This document shows, piece by piece, positions 40,204-46,628 of a stretch of 64,000 nucleotides of DNA. The notes below the pieces were generated by a model. That model saw nothing but the letters and a program-made list of their open reading frames with translations. It was not told the origin of the DNA and made no database searches. The first letter of the stretch is position 1. Each line of letters opens with the position of its first letter. The position numbers were made by a program, and so were the translations under genes. The stretch comes from Lentisphaeria bacterium (lineage in GTDB: Bacteria; Verrucomicrobiota; Lentisphaeria; Victivallales; Victivallaceae): NCBI GenBank assembly GCA_900768515.1, contig CAAGDG010000097.1:19095-83094 (forward strand), in the 5' to 3' direction.

Positions 40204-41910
40204 TCAAAATTTATCCGGTTCCCGTTGCCGCATTCCCCGGTTCAGCGCGGCCGCGATGGCGCGGATCGCCGCAAAGTTGATGTTGCGGTGGATTCCGACG
40301 CCGTGGACGACCGGCTCCCCTGGAGCGAACCGGAGACCGATGAAGGCGGCGGCCTGCGCGTCGACCCCTTTCCCGAGCGCATGTTCCGAGTAACTTTCCA
40401 GCTGAAACGACGGAATCGCCCGGCAGCGGCGGAGAGCGGCGGCGGTCGCTTCGATCGGTCCGCCGCCGGTTCCGATCACGGCGTAGACGGCGCCGTCGAC
40501 CTTGAGTGTCAGTTCCACGCCGGTCTGGTCCGGGCCGGCGGGGGCGGGACGTTGAATCCGGAAGTCGGAGATTTCGATCGTTCCGGCGGGTTCGACGAAC
40601 TCCCTGAGGAAGATTCGATAGAGATCCCGCGGGGCGAGTTCCCCGCCGCACTTTTCCGCCTCGCGCTGGATAGTGCGTGCGACCTCCGGCTGAAGATCTT
40701 TCGGGAGCACGATGCCGTAGACATTTTCGAGTACGTAGGCGACGCCCCCCTTGCCGGACTGGCTGTTGATCCGGATCAGTCCGTCGTAGCTGCGGCCGAT
40801 GTCGGCGGGGTCGAGATGGAGGTAGGGAATCTTCCAGCCCTGCTGAAAATATTCGGAAACAGCTTCGCGCTGCAGCATCCCCTTGCGGATCGCATCCTGA
40901 TGGGTGCCGGAGAAGGCGGTGAAGACCAGTTCTCCGGCGTAGGGCCAGCGCGGATAGACCTTGATGTCGGAGACCGTCTCGATGAATTCGACGATTTCCG
41001 GAAGCCGGGAGAAGTCCACTCCGGGATCGACGCCGCGCGACTTGAGGTTCAGAGCGAAGGTGACGAGATCCATGTTGCCGGTCCGCTCCCCATGGCCGCA
41101 GAGGGTTCCTTCGACCCGTTCGGCTCCGGCGAGAACCGCCAGTTCCGCGGCGGCGACCGCGCATCCCTGGTCGTTGTGGGTGTGGATGCTGAGCATGGTG
41201 TCGTCCATTCCGGAGTAGTCGCGGGTGAAGCGTTCGATCATGTCGGCGTATTCGTTGGGAGGACGCCGCTCGACGGTGGCCGGGAGGTTCAGGATGAAGT
41301 TCTCCTTGCCGGGGCGTCCCCAGGCGTCCCGGACCACCTCCGCGAGGGTGACGATCTCCGGAACGCGGCTGTCGCTGAACTCCTCGGGGGAAAATTCATA
41401 GGCGCATCGCTCGTAGAGTCCGGCGTTCCGGAGCGCTTCGACGATCATGCGGGTTCCCTCGACCGCCATCGACCGGATCTCCGCCGCGCTCTTGTGGAAG
41501 ACGAATCTGCGGTGCAGTTCGCTGGTCGCGACATAGGCGTGGACCACCGCCCGCCGGACGCCGGCAATCGACTGGATGGTCCGTTCGATCAGATCCTGCC
41601 GGGCGGCGGTGAAGACCACGATCCGGACGTGTTCCGGGATCAACCGTTCTTCGATCAGGCGGCGGACGAATTCAAACTCTTCGCTGCTGGCGGCCGGAAA
41701 TCCGACCTCGATTTCGGAAAATCCGATGGCGGTCAGCATCTTGAAATAGCGGATCTTGGTTTCGACGTTCATCGGTCTGGCGAAAGCCTGGTTGCCGTCT
41801 CTGAGGTCGACCGGAACCCAGCGCGGTGCGCGGGTGATCCGGCGGGTCGGCCAGATCCGGTTTTCAATTTCGACGGCTTCCGGGTAACGGTACTTGGGGT
41901 AGTCTTTCAT
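40204..41910 (-). CDS. leuA: 2-isopropylmalate synthase
   Basis: 568-residue enzyme that condenses acetyl-CoA with 2-oxoisovalerate, the first committed step of leucine synthesis. The catalytic segment PVDLRDGNQA (residues ~32-41) is the form found in fungal and actinobacterial LeuA rather than the LRDGEQ of E. coli. The metal-site motif HTHNDQGCAVAAAE and GERTGN, and the C-terminal regulatory (leucine-sensing) domain from about 430, are visible. TGGAG lies 8 nt before the ATG. Upstream is a 300-nt leader with a leucine-rich small ORF and a long stem, suggesting control by leucine supply. Other leu genes are not in the window. Confidence 0.95.
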   Translation of the reverse strand: MKDYPKYRYPEAVEIENRIWPTRRITRAPRWVPVDLRDGNQAFARPMNVETKIRYFKMLTAIGFSEIEVGFPAASSEEFEFVRRLIEERLIPEHVRIVVFTAARQDLIERTIQSIAGVRRAVVHAYVATSELHRRFVFHKSAAEIRSMAVEGTRMIVEALRNAGLYERCAYEFSPEEFSDSRVPEIVTLAEVVRDAWGRPGKENFILNLPATVERRPPNEYADMIERFTRDYSGMDDTMLSIHTHNDQGCAVAAAELAVLAGAERVEGTLCGHGERTGNMDLVTFALNLKSRGVDPGVDFSRLPEIVEFIETVSDIKVYPRWPYAGELVFTAFSGTHQDAIRKGMLQREAVSEYFQQGWKIPYLHLDPADIGRSYDGLIRINSQSGKGGVAYVLENVYGIVLPKDLQPEVARTIQREAEKCGGELAPRDLYRIFLREFVEPAGTIEISDFRIQRPAPAGPDQTGVELTLKVDGAVYAVIGTGGGPIEATAAALRRCRAIPSFQLESYSEHALGKGVDAQAAAFIGLRFAPGEPVVHGVGIHRNINFAAIRAIAAALNRGMRQREPDKF

Positions 41911-42032
41911 TTTTCAATCTCCATGAATGTGAAATGGTCTGGTTGCTTCGAGTTCGGGAATGGAGCACGCCTGACCACTACCAGGAGAGCGGGACGGGAT
42001 ACGCCGGACGCGGACAGGCGGAAACTCCTGCT

Positions 42033-42103
42033 GCGCCGATTCGGCCGGAAAGAGGGGAAATGCGCGGACTGCGGAACTCCGACTTCTCAGGCCAAATCGG
42101 CGC
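42033..42103 (-). promoter_or_regulatory. leuA leader RNA stem (attenuator candidate)
   Basis: On the RNA, bases complementary to 42103-42090 (GCGCCGATTTGGCC) pair with those from 42046-42033 (GGCCGAATCGGCGC): 14 bp with one G-U and a 43-nt loop. The 5' arm covers the last five codons of the leucine-rich leader ORF. No U-tract follows, so the mechanism, if any, is not a simple intrinsic terminator. Confidence 0.55.
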
Positions 42104-42203
42104 CGGTAAGTCGCAGCAGTCCGGGAAGGAGCACGGGCGAGGAAACACTCCGGCCGGGACGGCCGTCCTCACGGGTTTCCTGCGGTTGCCAAATGTGTTT
42201 CAT
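42087..42203 (-). CDS. Leucine-rich leader peptide of leuA
   Basis: Short ORF of 38 codons (ATG 42203-42201, TGA 42089-42087), starting about 20 nt after the predicted transcript start and preceded by AGGAAGG at 8-nt spacing. Six of its last 14 residues are Leu (V-L-L-P-G-L-L-R-L-T-G-A-D-L-A), using CTC, CTT, CTG, CTG, CTT and TTG. It sits 176 nt before leuA. This resembles leader peptides of leucine attenuators in other phyla. Translation is inferred from signals only; a longer frame at 41978-42172 overlaps it in another frame and is judged spurious. Confidence 0.55.
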   Translation of the reverse strand: MKHIWQPQETREDGRPGRSVSSPVLLPGLLRLTGADLA

Positions 42204-42230
42204 CGTATCATCCTTCCTGATCTTCGTGTT

Positions 42231-42259
42231 ACAATAGCACGCTTCTCTGGAAAAGGCAA
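42231..42259 (-). promoter_or_regulatory. leuA promoter
   Basis: Minus strand TTGCCT (42259-42254), 17-nt spacer, TATTGT (42236-42231) with TGC before it. It gives a leader of about 310 nt to leuA. Confidence 0.6.
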
Positions 42260-42310
42260 ATCGGATTTCAAAAAAATAATAATAATTCCTGATTTTAGCA
42301 ACAAGGGGCG

Positions 42311-42349
42311 AAAAAAGCGCCGTCCCGTTCCGGCAGGAAGAGACGGCGC
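42311..42349 (-). terminator. Terminator of the DUF4965 gene
   Basis: On the minus strand GCGCCGTC (42349-42342) pairs with GACGGCGC (42324-42317), followed by six U residues (42316-42311). It lies 20 nt after the stop. Confidence 0.85.
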
Positions 42350-42368
42350 GAGCAAAGTATTTTCGCTG

Positions 42369-44390
42369 TCACCGGCACATGGCGAGGTATTTTTCGCGGA
42401 TTTCCGGATCGCTCAGCAGCCGGAGGAAGACGCCGCCGACCACGGAACGCGCCTGGAATCCGACCTTGTCGCCGGAGACGGTGTCGTACCAGTCGGTCAT
42501 GGGAACCCGGCTCCGGGTCCGGCCGAGCCAGCGATGGACCGGTTCGAGCAGCGCGGCGAAATCGTCGGAATCGCCGGTCAGGGTGGCGCTCCAGAGGATC
42601 CAGTCGAGCTTGGTGTAGCTCTTGCGGTTGTCGAGCGGCAGGCCGAATTCGTTCTGGCGGCCGCGGTAGAAGGCCAGCTCCCGGCGGGCGACTTCAACGG
42701 GGAAGAGGTTGAGGCCGAGCAGCCGATCCCAGACCAGGTTGTACTTCTGGCTCCAGGTGCCGGGCTGGTCGAAGGCGAGACGGTAATGGTCGCCGTCGAG
42801 GGCGTCCTCGCACCAGCGGCGGGCGAACTTCTCCGCGGCGGCGCGGAAGCGCAGGGCGCTCTCCTTCTCGTCGAGCTTTTCCGCGATCTGCGCAAAAGCG
42901 CCGAGCGCGAGAATCGCCTTCAGCGAAAGGTTGGTGTTGTGGGCGAGGTGCCCGGCGAAGTCGTCGGTGCAGAGCTGGTTGTCGGGGTCGTAACCTTTTT
43001 CCAGCAGGTAGTCGGCCCACTTCCGGAGGGTTGTCCAGTGGCGTTTCAGGAAATCGGTTTCGCCGCAGAGCCGGGAGAGCGCCCCGGCGAGCAGCAGCAT
43101 GTTGCCGCACTCCTCGACCGGCATCTGGTTCTCTTCGGAGAACTCTCCGCCGCCGTAGACCTGGCCGTTGGCGAGCGGGTAGGTGCCGAGGTCGTGGGGG
43201 GCGAAGGGGAATTTCCAGCGGCGGCTTTCGGCGTACTGGAGGATCGGAATGAGCATTCCCTTGAGCAGTTCGGGCTGGGTCAGCAGGAAGAGCGGCGCGG
43301 AGGGGTAGGTCACGTCGACCGTGGCGATGCAGCCGTTGGAGAAGTTCTCCTTCGAAAAGAAGAGCGGCGTCCCGTCGAGGTCGACCACCAGTTTGTGCGC
43401 GGCGATCGCCTGGCGGAAGGCGAGGTCGCAGAGTTCGGCGTATTTTTCGCCGCCGGCTGCGGCCGCGTCGGAGTGGAGCTGCCGGTCGTAGCGGTCGCAT
43501 TCCGCATCGAGTTTTTCGAAATCGCCGCAGGCGGCGGAGAGGAGTTCCGCGATGGAATGGAATTCCAGTTTCCAGTATCCCGGCAGTTTCCGGCCGAGGT
43601 ATTCGATGGAGTAAACATCGTCGTAGGCGATCACATGCCAGGCGCTGGCGGGTTTTCCGGGCGCGGTTTCGAGCGTGATGCTTCCGGCCATGCAGATCCA
43701 GGTCTGGCGGACGCTCTGGGGCATGTTGAAATCGTCGTACTCCGGCAGGGTTCCGGTTTGAGCGAATCCCTTGCGCACGATCATGTTGGATCCGATCGCC
43801 GTCTCCGGATGGAACCGGAGGGGGAAGCCGAGATAGCAGTGTCCCCAGTCGATGCGGAGGTCGTCGCCGGAGCGGTTCAGCGGCTGCTGATTGGCCGAGG
43901 AGAGGCTGAGCAGTTCGAAATCGGGGTGGCGGTGGCGGCTCCAGACGATCTGGTCGCCGGGCTGGTTGACGCAGGGTTCGCCGCCGCAGTCGAAATAGAG
44001 TTCGATCCGGTGACCGGCTCCGTCGAGCGAATCGACCTGATAGATCAGGTAGGTGAGCGGCCGGGCCAGAATGTCAAGCCGGTGCGGCAGAGCCGGGGTC
44101 AGAAAGGAGAGCGTCAGCCGGATCTTCGCATTCTCGAAGGTGTAGACGGTGCGGGTGGCGCGCACCTCGACTCCGGTCTGCGGCAGGGCCGGGGCGTGCT
44201 GGGGGCAGCCGAGGAAGGTTGCCGGTTCGCCGTCGACCCGGATGATGCCGGCGAGTCCGACGTGGGTGCCGGTCCAGTGGTGCGCCCAGTCGTCGTGGAG
44301 GTGGTCGCTGAAACTCCAGATGCTGAAATAGGGATCGTGGGTGATCAGTGGGATTGCGGGATAACGGTCCGGTTGGGAAGAGGTGGCCAT
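42369..44390 (-). CDS. Glutaminase A-like DUF4965/DUF1793 protein
   Basis: 673-residue protein whose N-terminal 250 residues are a beta sandwich (DUF5127-like) and whose C-terminal half is an (alpha/alpha)6 barrel. Diagnostic segments are PLITHDPYFSIWSFSD near residue 13-28, ENFSNGCIATVDVTYPSAPLFL, APHDLGTYPLANGQVYGGGE and MPVEECGNMLLLAGAL. Fungal relatives are called glutaminase A, but bacterial members lie in sugar-use loci and the real substrate is unknown. No signal peptide is seen. The ATG at 44390 follows AGGAGA; an upstream Met at 44432 is not preceded by a ribosome site. The GntR gene lies immediately upstream in the same direction. Confidence 0.8.
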   Translation of the reverse strand: MATSSQPDRYPAIPLITHDPYFSIWSFSDHLHDDWAHHWTGTHVGLAGIIRVDGEPATFLGCPQHAPALPQTGVEVRATRTVYTFENAKIRLTLSFLTPALPHRLDILARPLTYLIYQVDSLDGAGHRIELYFDCGGEPCVNQPGDQIVWSRHRHPDFELLSLSSANQQPLNRSGDDLRIDWGHCYLGFPLRFHPETAIGSNMIVRKGFAQTGTLPEYDDFNMPQSVRQTWICMAGSITLETAPGKPASAWHVIAYDDVYSIEYLGRKLPGYWKLEFHSIAELLSAACGDFEKLDAECDRYDRQLHSDAAAAGGEKYAELCDLAFRQAIAAHKLVVDLDGTPLFFSKENFSNGCIATVDVTYPSAPLFLLTQPELLKGMLIPILQYAESRRWKFPFAPHDLGTYPLANGQVYGGGEFSEENQMPVEECGNMLLLAGALSRLCGETDFLKRHWTTLRKWADYLLEKGYDPDNQLCTDDFAGHLAHNTNLSLKAILALGAFAQIAEKLDEKESALRFRAAAEKFARRWCEDALDGDHYRLAFDQPGTWSQKYNLVWDRLLGLNLFPVEVARRELAFYRGRQNEFGLPLDNRKSYTKLDWILWSATLTGDSDDFAALLEPVHRWLGRTRSRVPMTDWYDTVSGDKVGFQARSVVGGVFLRLLSDPEIREKYLAMCR

Positions 44391-44424
44391 TTTCAGTCTC
44401 TCCTGGGATTGGTTGAATCGTGGT

Positions 44425-44455
44425 TCTTTCAATTTTTTATAATATAATTGAAAGA
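44425..44455. promoter_or_regulatory. Inverted repeat, GntR operator candidate
   Basis: TCTTTCAATT (44425-44434) and AATTGAAAGA (44446-44455) form 10-bp arms around 11 nt of pure A/T that contain a TATATT-like -10 box on the minus strand. It lies in the 104-nt gap between the GntR gene and the DUF4965 gene. Confidence 0.55.
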
Positions 44456-44494
44456 TCGCGCTTTAAAATGGCAAAAAATGACGAATCGATGTGA

Positions 44495-45178
44495 TTAATG
44501 CGCATTTTCAGGGTTGCCTGCCAGTGCTGCGAGCTGACGGCGGCCCCGGGCGATATGTGCGGCGAGCCGTTTTCGTGCGAGGGGACCGTTTCCGGCGGCG
44601 ATCGCTTCGACGATGGCCTCGTGTTCACGGGTGTCGGCAAGCCGCCGCCGGGGAGGAATCCGGTCGTGGAGCATACGCGGGGCGATGGAGAAGAGCGTTC
44701 CGAGGATCAGGAAGTTGTCGGTGATGTTCCGAATCGTTCCGGAGCCGGAGTCGCGGCAGATCGCCCGGTGGAAGTCGAAATCGGCTGCATTGAGTTCGCC
44801 CGGGGTCAGGGCGCGTCTCCGGCGGGCACAGCATTCGCGCAGTTCCGCAAGAAGTTCGGGAGGGGCGCCGTGGCGTGCGATCCGTTCTGCGGCGATGCCT
44901 TCGAGCGCTTCGCGGATTTCATAAATTTCGCAGAGCTCCTCGATGGTCGGCTGGCGCAGGACGCATCCGGTGTTGACGCCGGAGGCCGCCAGACCGTCCT
45001 GTTCCAGTCGGATCAGCGCTTCCCGCACCGGGGTCCGGGAGACGTGGTAACGGGCGGCGAGGGTTTCCGTCGTCAGTTTGTCGCCGGGGACGAGCCTTCC
45101 TTCCCGGATGTCGTCCAGGATCCGCAGCCGGACCAGGTCGGCGGTCCGGCCCCGTTCAGCTTTGATCGGCAGTTCCAT
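44495..45178 (-). CDS. GntR-family regulator, FadR/FCD subfamily
   Basis: 227-residue repressor-type protein. The winged helix-turn-helix is at about residues 14-72 (LRILDDIREGRLVPGDKL, then YHVSRTPVREALIRLEQDGL). The FCD ligand domain follows, with the YEIREALEGIAAERIARHG segment and the metal/ligand residues in ADFDFHRAI and DTREHEAIVEAI. FCD regulators sense hexuronates, lactate, sialic acid or similar acids. The start at 45178 is fixed by AAAGGAG. It lies upstream of the DUF4965 gene, with an inverted repeat in between as a likely own-operon operator. Confidence 0.92.
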   Translation of the reverse strand: MELPIKAERGRTADLVRLRILDDIREGRLVPGDKLTTETLAARYHVSRTPVREALIRLEQDGLAASGVNTGCVLRQPTIEELCEIYEIREALEGIAAERIARHGAPPELLAELRECCARRRRALTPGELNAADFDFHRAICRDSGSGTIRNITDNFLILGTLFSIAPRMLHDRIPPRRRLADTREHEAIVEAIAAGNGPLARKRLAAHIARGRRQLAALAGNPENAH

Positions 45179-45209
45179 TTGCGCTCCTTTCCGGTTTCCG
45201 GCCGGGAAT

Positions 45210-45237
45210 ACCATAGCGTCGGGATTGGAAAAATCAA
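45210..45237 (-). promoter_or_regulatory. Promoter of the GntR gene
   Basis: Minus strand TTGATT (45237-45232), 16-nt spacer, TATGGT (45215-45210), about 35 nt before the ATG. Confidence 0.5.
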
Positions 45238-45337
45238 GCGTGGTTTGTTTTTGCCGGGCGGATTTTTCACGAGTCCGGTCCGGATCGGAACCATTTTTCG
45301 GAGTTCCGGATTTTTCCGGATTCCGGAGGAAGCCGGC

Positions 45338-45366
45338 TTGTTTTTCCGGTGATTTTGTGCTATTGT
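45338..45366 (+). promoter_or_regulatory. Promoter of the GT9 operon
   Basis: TTGTTT (45338-45343), 17-nt spacer, TATTGT (45361-45366) with TGC before it, about 80 nt before the GT9 start. Confidence 0.6.
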
Positions 45367-45445
45367 TAAGACGGTGTTCTGGAAGTGAAACAAGAATGGG
45401 ATTTCGGATGCGGTCCGCTCGGACCGGTGTCCGCTCGGATGAGGT

Positions 45446-46624
45446 ATGCGGACGGAATGGCTGCTGCGGTTCGACCGCTGGATCGGCGGCGCACTGCTGC
45501 AATTTTGCGTGAGATGGAGACCGCGGCGGCTCCCCGAAGCGGTCCGGACGATTCTTGTCTTCAAATTCATGGGAGGCGGTTCGATCGCGGTGGCGGGTCC
45601 TCTGCTGCTGGCGCTGAAGCGGCGTTTTCCCGACGCCGCGCTGGTGCTGGTCTGCACGCCGCAAGTTGCCGTGCACGCTTCCCTGCTCGGACTCTTCGAC
45701 CGGATCGATGTGGTCGGTGACGGTGGTTTCCTCCGGCTGGGGTTTTCCCTGCTCGGCACGTTGCTCCGCTGCCGGCGGATGCGGGCGGAACTGCTGGTCA
45801 ACCTTGAAGTTTATTCGCGGGTCTCGGTCTTCTGTGCGATGGTGGCGGGCGGCGGATTCCGGACCGGATTCCACCTGCCGGAGGAGCGGAGCGTCCGGCG
45901 CTGCTACGACTGTTCCCTGCCGTTTCCCCGTTCCGCCCCGGTGTTTGAACGTTACGATGCGCTGGCCGCGGCTCTGGGCGGGGTGCTGCCGGTTCCGGGG
46001 GAACTGCGGCGCCGGGTCACGGAGCTGCTGTCGCCGGGGGAGCCGGAACGGGAGCTGCTGGTGGTCGCCCCCTTCTGCAGTGAACTGAGTTTTCTCCGGC
46101 GCTGGGAGGAGGATTCCTGGAGCGTGTTTCTGGAGCGTTTTCTCCGGGCGTTTCCCGGGTGGCGCGTTCTGGTGGTGGGGGGGCCGAAGGACGCGGAGGA
46201 CGCGGAACGAATCATCGGCAAGCTCCCGGAGGAGTTGTCCGGCCGGATCCGCTCCGGCTGCGGAGAGTTGCCGCTGCGGGAGTCGGTTCGTGCGATCGCC
46301 CGTTCCACGCTGTTCATCGGGATCGACAGCGCGCCGCTGCACTGGGCGCGGTTGACCGGAACGCGGACGCTCAGCATCTGGGGCGCGACCGCGTCGGAAC
46401 TGCTGCTCCGTCCGGCGCCGTGGCTGATGGAGAGTATTTTGCAGATGAGGGCGGCGTGTTCGCCGTGTGTCCACGCCGCGGGCGGGAGCATCTGCTCCGT
46501 CCGGGCGGCATGTATGGCCCAGGTCGATCCGGAAACGGTGTTCGGAGAGGCGGCGCTGCTGCTGGAGCGGAAACAGCCCGGGGTGCGGCGCGTCGAGCGT
46601 CCCTTCCAAAAAGAGGAGAAATAG
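45446..46624 (+). CDS. Glycosyltransferase family 9 (heptosyltransferase-like)
   Basis: 392-residue GT-B enzyme related to LPS heptosyltransferases (RfaF/WaaF). The N-terminal Rossmann half begins at about residue 35 (RTILVFKFMGGGSIAVAGPLLLALKRRFP), where classical members have G-D-x-x; the C-terminal half contains LLVVAPFCSELSFLRRW and the conserved FIGIDSAPLHWARLTGTRTLSIWGAT segment. A Cys-rich stretch near 345-360 (CSPCVHAAGGSICSVRAAC) is typical of the family end. It probably adds a sugar to an outer-membrane glycolipid. The ribosome site is poor (GAGG only 1 nt before the ATG), so the start is uncertain. The next gene follows after 4 nt. Confidence 0.85.
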   Translation: MRTEWLLRFDRWIGGALLQFCVRWRPRRLPEAVRTILVFKFMGGGSIAVAGPLLLALKRRFPDAALVLVCTPQVAVHASLLGLFDRIDVVGDGGFLRLGFSLLGTLLRCRRMRAELLVNLEVYSRVSVFCAMVAGGGFRTGFHLPEERSVRRCYDCSLPFPRSAPVFERYDALAAALGGVLPVPGELRRRVTELLSPGEPERELLVVAPFCSELSFLRRWEEDSWSVFLERFLRAFPGWRVLVVGGPKDAEDAERIIGKLPEELSGRIRSGCGELPLRESVRAIARSTLFIGIDSAPLHWARLTGTRTLSIWGATASELLLRPAPWLMESILQMRAACSPCVHAAGGSICSVRAACMAQVDPETVFGEAALLLERKQPGVRRVERPFQKEEK

Positions 46625-46628
46625 GATC

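Noticed and set aside
41978..42172. 64-codon frame upstream of leuA
   Set aside because: It overlaps the leucine-rich leader ORF in another frame, has no Shine-Dalgarno and is Pro/Arg-rich without motif; the 38-codon ORF has far better signals.
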